Assembly (NCBI RefSeq): GCF_016653465.1
Contig: NZ_NHSQ01000090.1
Coordinates: 124,001-188,000, forward strand
DNA length: 64,000 bases
Reading direction: 5' to 3'
Source of the DNA: Thiocystis minor
GTDB lineage: Bacteria; Pseudomonadota; Gammaproteobacteria; Chromatiales; Chromatiaceae
Part shown: piece after piece, positions 57,181-64,000 of the stretch
How positions within the stretch are numbered: position 1 is the stretch's first letter
How the letters are laid out: each line of letters opens with the position of its first letter
The notes under the pieces: generated by a model
The model's input: only the letters and a program-made list of their open reading frames with translations
Databases searched by the model: none
What the model was told of the DNA's origin: nothing
Made by a program: the position numbers and the translations under genes

Positions 57181-58161
57181 TTAAGCCGCAGCCCGCTGCT
57201 CGCGTCGTTGCAGCCAGACGTGCAATCCCTGCGCATTGAGTTCGGTATCGACCGCCAATAATTCATTGATCCGAGCATCAGGAATGTCAACGCCGTGCGC
57301 GCGAGCGCTGGCGATCAAGTGCTCGGCGATGGCGGCCTTGAGCCGGGCCTGCCGCTCACCGTCTGCCCGGCCTTCTTCGGCGAGCGCCAGGTTCGCCATG
57401 TCCCGGATGCTCTGGCGTAGATCGTCCACGAGTGCCTCGGGATGATCGACGCGGCCATAGTGGGTCAGATACATGACCTGGGGGGCGAAGGCCATCAACT
57501 TGTCCAGGCTGGCGAGCCACCGATCGGGGTCGAAGGCCACCGGCGTGGTTGGGGCGTACAGCCAGGAACCTCGGGCGGTCTTGAACTCGCGGTAGGCGAT
57601 GCCAAAGGTATCGCCGGTGAAAAAGCCCTGGGTTCTGGCGTCGAAAAGACAGCCGTGATGGTTCGCGTGGCCGGGCGTGTCGAGGAAGGTCAGCACGCGG
57701 CCATTGAGATCGAAGGTTTGACCATCCTCGGCCAGGATGACCCGCTCGGCCGGGACGGGTGTCAGGGTGCCGAAATCCCTGGCAAAGGCGGCTTCTCCAT
57801 AGACGTCCGAGGACCCGGCGATGAGCTTGCCGGGATCGATCAAATGGGGCGCGCCCTTGGGATGAATGATCAGATGCGCGTTGGGACAGGTGGCCATCAG
57901 ACCCCCGGCTCCGCCCGCATGATCCAGATGGACATGGGTTGGGATCACATAATCCACCTGTTCTGGCGTCAGGCCGAGTTTGGCAATCACCGCCAGGAGA
58001 GCGGGCACGCTGTGGGCCGTGCCGGTATCGACGAAGGCTAGTCGATCGCCCTCGCGCACCAGATAGCAGGCCGCGAGTCCGTGTCGGTAGAGACCGGTTT
58101 CAATGCAATGGATGCCCTCGGCAAGCTCTTCGACGAGGGGGACGAAAGTGGCGTGAGACAT
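57181..58161 (-). CDS. Metallo-beta-lactamase-fold hydrolase
   Basis: 326 residues from the ATG at 58161 (CGGAG 7 nt upstream); the longer frame to 58365 is not family-like. Metal motif THVHLDHAGG (HxHxDH), then GHANHHGCLFD and the later histidine in YLTHYGRVDH. The MBL core is followed by a C-terminal helical part of about 90 residues. General substrate-unknown hydrolase of the glyoxalase II/lactonase group. The single arm GTCGCGGTTT lies at its 3' end. Confidence 0.85.
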   Translation of the reverse strand: MSHATFVPLVEELAEGIHCIETGLYRHGLAACYLVREGDRLAFVDTGTAHSVPALLAVIAKLGLTPEQVDYVIPTHVHLDHAGGAGGLMATCPNAHLIIHPKGAPHLIDPGKLIAGSSDVYGEAAFARDFGTLTPVPAERVILAEDGQTFDLNGRVLTFLDTPGHANHHGCLFDARTQGFFTGDTFGIAYREFKTARGSWLYAPTTPVAFDPDRWLASLDKLMAFAPQVMYLTHYGRVDHPEALVDDLRQSIRDMANLALAEEGRADGERQARLKAAIAEHLIASARAHGVDIPDARINELLAVDTELNAQGLHVWLQRREQRAAA

Positions 58162-58564
58162 GATGGCTCCGAGACTTGATCTAGCGATACTGTGATCCGT
58201 TGGGACGACCGGCCAATTGCTTCGACAGTCTAAACGAAGAACTCGACGATTCGCAGTTTGGCAGTGATCCGTCCTGCTTCGCCCGTTGCCCGCTGCGGTT
58301 TCCGGGCCGCAGAGCGGCCTGAATATAAGCAAAAAGACAAAATCTAATACATTGATTACTATCATCTTTCGCTTGCGTTTTTCAAAAAAGTCATAGATCG
58401 TTTGACGCTGGCGTTATCGCTTAGGCGCCATCAATCAATCACCCGATCGAATCCGCGTCCACCGTGACATGCTTCGCGTCCCCGTGACCTCCGTCTCGCG
58501 GTTCGCAACGGCGGCCGGCGCAGCGCGAATGAAGACTCGGATCATCCTTTTGGAGGAAACTGCC
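58162..58564. other. 403-nt AT-richer intergenic region
   Basis: Between the divergent MBL and DUF2189 genes; no ORF longer than a few dozen codons fits. AT-rich from about 58320 to 58400, so promoters of both genes probably lie here. I could not pick out specific boxes. Confidence 0.3.
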
Positions 58565-59350
58565 ATGCACACGATTGCCGCCGCGGAACAATCGAGCCGG
58601 GACGAACCGCGTGTCAACAAGATCGATTTCGAGAATATCTGGCAGTGGCTGGGCAAAGGGTGGGGCGATATCAAGTCCGCGCCCGGTTACAGTCTGACCT
58701 ATGGCGCGGGCATTGTGCTGATCAGCGGCTTGATTACACTCTTGCTGGTCGTAGGCCATCTGACCTTTCTGGTGCCGTTTTTAATCGCCGGTTTTTTTCT
58801 GGTTGCGCCGCTGCTGGCCATCGGGCTGTATCAGATGAGCGCTCACCTGGAACGCGGCGAGTCCCTGAAGACCTGCCAGGCACTAGAGGCATTCAAGCGT
58901 AATCAGGGACAACTTGGAATCGCGACCGCTTTTCTGGTGATGATCATGCAACTGTGGATTCTTGCCACGGTTTTTCTGTTTATCATGCTGTTCAATCATC
59001 CATTCCCGACGTGGGAGCGTTTCATCCCCGTTGTGTTCCTGTCTGGCGAGCACACCCTGATCCTGGTGTCGATCACGGTCGTCGGCGCCTTTTTCGCGGC
59101 TTGTGCCTTCTGTATCAGCGCCATTACCGTGCCGATGCTGATCGACCGACCGATCAATGCCTTGACCGCCATGCGAACCAGTGTCAGGGCCGTCGCGCTG
59201 AACTGGGTTCCCATGCTGTTGTGGGCGACGCTGATCGTCTTCATTGTCGGCGTCGGTCTCGTGACCTTTTATATCGGACTGTTTATCGCTGTTCCGCTGG
59301 TTGGTCATGCGACCTGGCATGCTTATCGAGACCTTGTGCCAAGAGATTGA
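58565..59350 (+). CDS. DUF2189 inner-membrane protein
   Basis: 261 residues from the ATG at 58565 (GGAGGAA 7 nt upstream). Six or so hydrophobic segments in residues 45-255, for example GAGIVLISGLITLLLVVGHL, IATAFLVMIMQLWILATVFLFIML and LWATLIVFIVGVGLVTFYIGLFIAVPLVGHATWHAYRDLV, the last one matching DUF2189. Function unknown; often near cytochrome genes in other genomes, but not here. The 3' gap of 77 nt shows nothing distinctive. Confidence 0.85.
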   Translation: MHTIAAAEQSSRDEPRVNKIDFENIWQWLGKGWGDIKSAPGYSLTYGAGIVLISGLITLLLVVGHLTFLVPFLIAGFFLVAPLLAIGLYQMSAHLERGESLKTCQALEAFKRNQGQLGIATAFLVMIMQLWILATVFLFIMLFNHPFPTWERFIPVVFLSGEHTLILVSITVVGAFFAACAFCISAITVPMLIDRPINALTAMRTSVRAVALNWVPMLLWATLIVFIVGVGLVTFYIGLFIAVPLVGHATWHAYRDLVPRD

Positions 59351-59427
59351 GTTCGCGTCCCGCCGACCGCCGCGAGCGACCTCGACACGGAGGTTTTCGC
59401 AACCCCTGAGACCGCTCCGGTGGCGAT

Positions 59428-60090
59428 TTAATCCGGTTCGAACCGATACTCCAGCAATTGGATGTCGCGGGCAAAATAGCTGGCAACCAGTTCGGCGGTT
59501 TGGTCGTTGTAATACCCACGATAGTCTTGCTTGCGATCCGCTGCCTTGCGGGCGTGGGGCAGGGCGGGCGGCTGGATGCCGATCCGTGCGCAGGCGGTCG
59601 CAAAATCATCGTGCAGGCGTTCATAGCGGCCGATGAAGTCCACGATGACCTGACCGTGCAGATCGATCAGATAGTCCGATTGCAAGGTGATGGAAGTATC
59701 GAGGTGGTATTGGTAGGGGCGTTGCGGATCGAGCTTCCAGCGTAGAAAGTCCTCGAAAGTTTCGCGCCCCCCCAGAAAGCGCGGGCGCTCCCGGCGAATG
59801 TGATGAAAGGAACTGACCTGAAGATCCCAAGGATTGCGGACAAAGGCGAATTTGAACAACGCGTCGAAAAATTCCCTGGGCAAGAGTTCCCGGGCGGCGA
59901 TCACCTTGGCGTGGCGCGGCAGCTTGGTCGCAATGCGATGTCCGCTCAGATGGCTGAAACGGCTGCACAGAAACATGGGGTAATACCAGGGGTCGCGCCA
60001 GCGCAAGCCTTCTAGAGCCGAGCGCACGCTGGTTCCGCCGGTCTTGGCGATATGGACGAAGAGAAACCGGTATTTGGGAGAGAGCAACAT
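59428..60090 (-). CDS. Sulfotransferase family 2-like protein
   Basis: 220 residues from the ATG at 60090. The 5'-phosphosulfate loop is FVHIAKTGGTSVRSALEG near residues 12-27, and FKFAFVRNPWDLQVSSFHHI is the 3'-phosphate motif (RNPWD). These motifs are those of PAPS-dependent carbohydrate sulfotransferases (Sulfotransfer_2). It is shorter than typical animal members but complete to LLEYRFEPD. Acceptor unknown. It lies 13 nt downstream of xerC on the same strand, but belongs to another function. Confidence 0.85.
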   Translation of the reverse strand: MLLSPKYRFLFVHIAKTGGTSVRSALEGLRWRDPWYYPMFLCSRFSHLSGHRIATKLPRHAKVIAARELLPREFFDALFKFAFVRNPWDLQVSSFHHIRRERPRFLGGRETFEDFLRWKLDPQRPYQYHLDTSITLQSDYLIDLHGQVIVDFIGRYERLHDDFATACARIGIQPPALPHARKAADRKQDYRGYYNDQTAELVASYFARDIQLLEYRFEPD

Positions 60091-60103
60091 GATGGGGTCC
60101 GAT

Positions 60104-61009
60104 CTAAGGTTTTTTCCTTGCCCGAGGATGCGCTTGATCGTAGACCTGAGCCAGATGCTGGAAATCCAGATGCGTGTAGATCTGGGTGGTGCCGATATCG
60201 GCATGTCCGAGCAGTTCCTGTACGGCGCGCAGATCGCCGGAGGATTCCAGCAGATGGGTGGCGAAGCTGTGGCGCAGCAGGTGCGGATGCAGTCCGCGGC
60301 TGGCGCCCTGGGTTCGTGCCCATTGGGCGAGACGAACCTGTACGGTACGTGGATGGATGCGGGTGCCGCGACTGCTGACGAAGAGCGCGGACTCATCGAC
60401 ATTGGCGAGATTGGCGCGCACCCGCAGCCAGGTTTGCACTGCTTCGCGGGCCTTTGTGCCGACCGGAACACGACGTGTTTTGGCGCCTTTGCCGAGGACG
60501 GACAGTTCGCCCTCGGTCATGTCGATGTCGCCCAGATTCACCCCGACCAGTTCCGCCAGACGCAGGCCGGACGAGTAGAACAGCTCGACCATGGCGGTGT
60601 CGCGAAGCGTCAAGAGATCATCGTCGGCGTGGTCCAGGAGGCTGCACAGTTGATCCGCGTCGAGTGTGACCGGCAACTTGCGCGGGGTTTTGGGCGCGCG
60701 CACCCCGACAGCGGGGTTGGCGTTCGCGCGCCCCTCGCGCAGCAGCCAGCGGTAGAGGCTGCGTAGGCTTGAGAGTTCGCGCTGCAGGGTCTTGCCGGAG
60801 GCACCGTTGCGATGACGCCAGGCAATGTATTGACGCACCCTCTGTGCGTCGAGCTGGTCGATCGCTCCGGTGTCAGTGTCGGTCAGCCAGACGGCGAGAC
60901 GTTCCAGGTCGCGGCGATAATTGGTCAGGGTATGCTCGGCCAAGCGACGCTCATGGGCGAGATGGGCGAGAAAAGGTCCGATCGGATCTGGCGCTGTCTC
61001 GGTGTTCAT
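60104..61009 (-). CDS. xerC: Site-specific tyrosine recombinase XerC
   Basis: 301 residues from the ATG at 61009, the right length for XerC; longer starts reach into a hexanucleotide repeat. N-terminal SAM-like core-binding domain, then catalytic residues: R in YSSGLRLAELVGVNLGD, K in GKGAKTRRVPV, HxxR in HPHLLRHSFATHLLESSG, H/W in LLGHADIGTTQIYTHLD with the nucleophile Y. The order dapF-DUF484-xerC is as in E. coli, which separates it from xerD. Acts with XerD at dif to resolve chromosome dimers. Confidence 0.94.
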   Translation of the reverse strand: MNTETAPDPIGPFLAHLAHERRLAEHTLTNYRRDLERLAVWLTDTDTGAIDQLDAQRVRQYIAWRHRNGASGKTLQRELSSLRSLYRWLLREGRANANPAVGVRAPKTPRKLPVTLDADQLCSLLDHADDDLLTLRDTAMVELFYSSGLRLAELVGVNLGDIDMTEGELSVLGKGAKTRRVPVGTKAREAVQTWLRVRANLANVDESALFVSSRGTRIHPRTVQVRLAQWARTQGASRGLHPHLLRHSFATHLLESSGDLRAVQELLGHADIGTTQIYTHLDFQHLAQVYDQAHPRARKKP

Positions 61010-61126
61010 CGATTGCGATTCGTGCGTGGCGGCGATCATCGTCTCGGTCATCGCGAGCGATGCCTCGCCTCCGCCCCACGAGTCATGATCATCGCTGTAG
61101 CAAGCTGAACAGCGATCATTTCCGTT

Positions 61127-61293
<167 letters not shown>

Positions 61294-61316
61294 GTAAACT
61301 TGACGCATCCGCAAGG

Positions 61317-62015
61317 TTAACAATGGCCGCATGGCGCGAGCGGAACCGCTTTCAGCTTATGGCCGACGATTTCGCCGAGTTGGTCGAGCAGGTCGGTGCC
61401 CATGTCGGGGCGGAAGCGTTCCGGGTCCGCGCTGCCGATGGCGAGGACGCCGGATTGGCCATCGGCGAGGATCGGTATCAGGGCCGCGGTCCGCATGGCG
61501 ACGCCGATTTCGCCGAACAGGACGACGCCTTTCTCCTCGTTCAATGGCCCACAGAGTGCGTGTTCACGATCCACGAAATCACGGAAAGCCGCAGTCAGCG
61601 GATCCAGTTGGCCGTTGTCCGCCGGCGCTAAAGGGAAGAGCTTGAGGCTGACCGCCTCGGCGTTGAACTCACGGCGCAGACCGTCCTTGAGGAGGTGACA
61701 GAGGTGGTCTGGATCGTTGACCGACAGCAGTTGCAACACCAGACCATGCAGACGTGCGGACAGCGTTTCATATTCCCGCGCGCGGGAGATGAGATGGCTG
61801 AGACGGTTGCGCTCGGTCTCAAGCTGTTTGCGCAGAACCCGCACCTGTTGCTCGATCAACGAGATGGCGCCGCCGGTGTGGTGCGGAACCCGCAGGGCAA
61901 TCAGAACTTCCGGGTTGTGCTCGAAGAAGGTTGGGTGATTGAGCAGATAGCTCGTCACCAGCGTGTGGAGTGCGGGATCCTCGGGTGTGGCCGGTTCGGC
62001 CTGCTGACTGCTCAC
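61317..62015 (-). CDS. DUF484 (GAF-like) protein of the dapF-xerC operon
   Basis: 232 residues. N-terminal LVTSYLLNHPTFFEHNPEVLIALRVPHHTGGAISLIEQQVRVLRKQ is the DUF484 signature; the C-terminal half is GAF-like with GSADPERFRPDMGTDLLDQLGEIVGHKLKAV. Function unknown in E. coli (YigA). Ten nucleotides from dapF. Confidence 0.9.
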   Translation of the reverse strand: MSSQQAEPATPEDPALHTLVTSYLLNHPTFFEHNPEVLIALRVPHHTGGAISLIEQQVRVLRKQLETERNRLSHLISRAREYETLSARLHGLVLQLLSVNDPDHLCHLLKDGLRREFNAEAVSLKLFPLAPADNGQLDPLTAAFRDFVDREHALCGPLNEEKGVVLFGEIGVAMRTAALIPILADGQSGVLAIGSADPERFRPDMGTDLLDQLGEIVGHKLKAVPLAPCGHC

Positions 62016-62025
62016 GACTGTGCCC

Positions 62026-62856
62026 TCATGGATCGATTTCCCCCTGGAACACGGTTTCGGCCTGACCCGTCATCCAGACCGTCTGAGATTGACCGCGCCA
62101 CTCTATCATAAGATCGCCGCCCGGCAGACTGACCCGCGCGCGGGTGTCGAGCAGTCCGCGCAGCCGTCCGCTGACGACCGCTGCGCAGGCCCCAGTGCCG
62201 CAGGCGAGGGTCTCGCCGGCGCCACGCTCATGGACGCGCAGGCGGATGTGCGTCGGGGTCAGGATCTGCATGAAACCGACGTTGACCCGGCGGGGAAAGC
62301 GCGGGTGCGACTCGATGAGCGGACCGAGTCGGGCGACCGGGGCGGTCTCGACATCCTCGACCAGCAGCACGGCATGCGGATTGCCCATGGAGACCGCGCC
62401 GATGGTCAGCGTCTCGCCGGCGACCTCCAGCGTGGCGGTTGGGCTTGAGGTGTCGGCCTGAAAGGGGATACGGGCGGGCGTCAATTCGGGTTGTCCCATG
62501 TCGACTCGCACCTGTCCGTCCGGCTCCAGATAGAGTCGGATCGCGCCGGCGGCGGTCCCGACCGGGATCTCGTCGCGATCGCTCAAGCCCTGATCGCGGA
62601 CGAAGCGGGCGAAGCAGCGGGCGCCGTTGCCGCACTGTTCGACCTCCGAGCCATCGGCGTTGAAGATGCGGTAGTGGAAGTCGGTGCCGGCCAGACGCGG
62701 CGGTTCGACCAGCAGGATCTGATCGCAGCCGATGCCGAAACGCCGGTCGGCGAGGCGGCGGATGGTCGATGGGTCGAGATCGACGTGCTGACGAATGGCG
62801 TCGAAAACGACGAAGTCGTTGCCGAGTCCGTGCATCTTGGTGAACCGCAAACTCAT
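62026..62856 (-). CDS. dapF: Diaminopimelate epimerase
   Basis: 276 residues. Both catalytic cysteines are present: QCGNGARC and [20 protein letters not shown] at the start and [13 protein letters not shown] are also diagnostic. Converts LL- to meso-diaminopimelate for lysine and cell wall. Overlaps the methyltransferase gene by 4 nt (ATGA). Confidence 0.96.
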   Translation of the reverse strand: MSLRFTKMHGLGNDFVVFDAIRQHVDLDPSTIRRLADRRFGIGCDQILLVEPPRLAGTDFHYRIFNADGSEVEQCGNGARCFARFVRDQGLSDRDEIPVGTAAGAIRLYLEPDGQVRVDMGQPELTPARIPFQADTSSPTATLEVAGETLTIGAVSMGNPHAVLLVEDVETAPVARLGPLIESHPRFPRRVNVGFMQILTPTHIRLRVHERGAGETLACGTGACAAVVSGRLRGLLDTRARVSLPGGDLMIEWRGQSQTVWMTGQAETVFQGEIDP

Positions 62857-63548
62857 CCTTCGATTCCGCTCGGCAGGGAGCCAGGCAAACGTCCCGAAAC
62901 GGCCAGATGGCGATCGCTGACGACGGCAACCTCCAGCGTGGTCAGTCCGGCTTCGGCAAGCTGGACGACGACCTCCTGGGGCTCGAAGGCGGCGAACAGC
63001 GAATGGCGGAAGTCGGCGCGCAGAACCTCCGGGGCGCCATCGGCATAGGTCGCCACCAGCGCCTCGGCCCAGCCGGCGGAGGCCGGGCGCATCAGATCCA
63101 TGATGAGAACCAGCGCGCCCGGTTTGGCGGCCTCCCGAATGCCGCGCCAGAGCACCTGCGGATCGTGCAGATGATGCAGCAGGCTGTTGGACAGAATCAG
63201 GTCGTAGTGGGCGCTCGGGATCTGCGTGGAGGGGATGTTGTCGCGGATCAACCGGCAGCGCGGCGCGACGCCGGGGAGTCCGTCCAACGCTTGCTGGGCG
63301 AGATCGAGCATGGACTGGGCGCCGTCGAGCGCGTCGCAGGTCGCTTTCGGGTAGGCACGCAGAAAGCGGATGCTGATGTCCGCCGGACCACAGCCGAGAT
63401 CGAGCGCGCGGGCGCCATGAAGATCGCCTGGCTGCAGCTGTTTCAGCAGTTCGATGAACAGCGTGTTGGATTCGGAGAAATCCGCCTCGGCATAGGCGAG
63501 CGCCTGCTCGACGCCATCCATCAACTCGGGTTCGAGACGGCGTTTCAC
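62853..63548 (-). CDS. Class I SAM-dependent methyltransferase
   Basis: 231 residues. Motif [17 protein letters not shown], motif II with [14 protein letters not shown], and [13 protein letters not shown] near motif IV. Between lysA and dapF with 4-nt overlaps at both ends, so part of that transcript. Substrate unknown; no link to lysine synthesis can be read from the sequence. Confidence 0.88.
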   Translation of the reverse strand: MKRRLEPELMDGVEQALAYAEADFSESNTLFIELLKQLQPGDLHGARALDLGCGPADISIRFLRAYPKATCDALDGAQSMLDLAQQALDGLPGVAPRCRLIRDNIPSTQIPSAHYDLILSNSLLHHLHDPQVLWRGIREAAKPGALVLIMDLMRPASAGWAEALVATYADGAPEVLRADFRHSLFAAFEPQEVVVQLAEAGLTTLEVAVVSDRHLAVSGRLPGSLPSGIEG

Positions 63549-64000
63549 GGCAGCACGGACTCCCCCGCGAAGAGGCTGGCGACGGTCTCGCGTTCCCGCA
63601 CCAGCGTCGCCCGGTCGCCGTCGACCATCACCTCGGCCACGCGCGGTCGGCTGTTGTAGTTGGAACTCATGGTGAAGCCATAGGCGCCGCTGCCGCGCAC
63701 GGCGAGCAGGTCGTCCTCGCGCAGGGCCAGGGTGCGTTCCTTGCCGAGAAAGTCCGCCGTCTCGCAGACCGGCCCGACCAGATCGTAACGAGCGGGGTCG
63801 GCATCGCTCGCGCGCACGACCGGGACGATGTCCTGGTTGGCCTGATAGAGGGCGGGGCGCAGCAGGTCGTTCATGGCCGCGTCGAGAATCGCGAAATGGC
63901 GGTGTTCGCCGTGCTTGAGATATTCCACGCGAGTCAGCAGGATGCCGGCATTGCCGGCGATGGCGCGTCCGGGCTCCAGAATGACCTCATAGGGACGGCT
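63545..64000 (-). CDS. lysA: Diaminopimelate decarboxylase, C-terminal part (cut by window edge)
   Basis: The window ends inside the gene; 151 residues of the C-terminal half are visible. [21 protein letters not shown] and the later [17 protein letters not shown] and [26 protein letters not shown] match LysA, including the conserved cysteine of CETAD. PLP-dependent last step of lysine synthesis. Its stop overlaps the methyltransferase start by 4 nt. Confidence 0.93.
   Translation of the reverse strand, partial: SRPYEVILEPGRAIAGNAGILLTRVEYLKHGEHRHFAILDAAMNDLLRPALYQANQDIVPVVRASDADPARYDLVGPVCETADFLGKERTLALREDDLLAVRGSGAYGFTMSSNYNSRPRVAEVMVDGDRATLVRERETVASLFAGESVLP

Noticed and set aside
57173-57182. 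Sixth copy of the ~83-nt element
   Set aside because: Only one arm (GTCGCGGTTT) is present and no matching left end is found about 83 nt away.
58165-58365. N-terminal extension of the MBL protein
   Set aside because: The frame is open but the strong ribosome-binding site and the family start are at 58161.

Overview
The window is GC-rich chromosomal DNA from a gammaproteobacterium. The gene orders exbB-exbD-msbA, lpxK-kdsB, gcvR-bcp, rne divergent from rluC, rluC-HAD-sppA and lysA-dapF-DUF484-xerC are typical of that class. The many large sensor kinases, the GC bias and the two sulfotransferases would fit a Chromatiales (purple sulfur) relative, but no photosynthesis or sulfur-oxidation gene is present, so that is inference. 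No rRNA, tRNA, prophage, complete insertion sequence or CRISPR array was found.

Layout. 0-25 kb is a dense signalling region: a FliL-like protein, a NIT/PAS chemoreceptor with a CheR/CheB tether, a free Hpt protein, an HD-GYP response regulator overlapping a 1476-residue hybrid kinase, a BvgS-like 1844-residue hybrid kinase, a CheY-like protein, a dual-receiver histidine kinase and a PAS-GGDEF-EAL protein. A few metabolic or maintenance genes (YchJ, SUMF1-like, DUF89, cysM) and an Rpn-family pseudogene lie among them. Eight receiver and three Hpt domains, plus one c-di-GMP phosphodiesterase and one GGDEF-EAL protein, suggest phosphorelays that feed cyclic-di-GMP and motility. 25-29 kb holds a RES/Xre toxin-antitoxin pair, a phoH-like gene bracketed by pairs of ~83-nt inverted-repeat elements, bcp and gcvR.

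29-39 kb is the lipid A/KDO export and synthesis operon (exbB-exbD-msbA ... lpxK-kdsB). It is split by about 5 kb carrying a chemoreceptor, a NorR-like sigma54 activator and a TauE/SafE exporter. The activator/exporter intergenic region has a good -24/-12 promoter and repeated upstream boxes. 39-40.3 kb is AT-richer: an mrr restriction gene stopped by one in-frame amber codon, then a gene-free stretch with a likely structured leftward RNA containing one CRISPR-repeat-like segment. 40.3-44.5 kb has a low-molecular-weight tyrosine phosphatase facing a tightly overlapped sulfotransferase-GT4-DUF2334 set (surface glycan?). 44.6-53.4 kb is RNA processing and translation (rne, rluC, rpsT) plus a phosphatase, sppA behind heptanucleotide microsatellites, and a group II PLP decarboxylase. 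53.4-55.6 kb is a two-gene osmolyte ABC importer with a binding-protein/permease fusion. 55.6-64 kb holds lgt, an Smr protein, an MBL hydrolase, a DUF2189 membrane protein, a second sulfotransferase, and xerC-DUF484-dapF-methyltransferase-lysA (cut by the window edge).

Starts were chosen from ribosome-binding sites, overlaps and family length. Functions come from motifs read by eye; no database search was possible.
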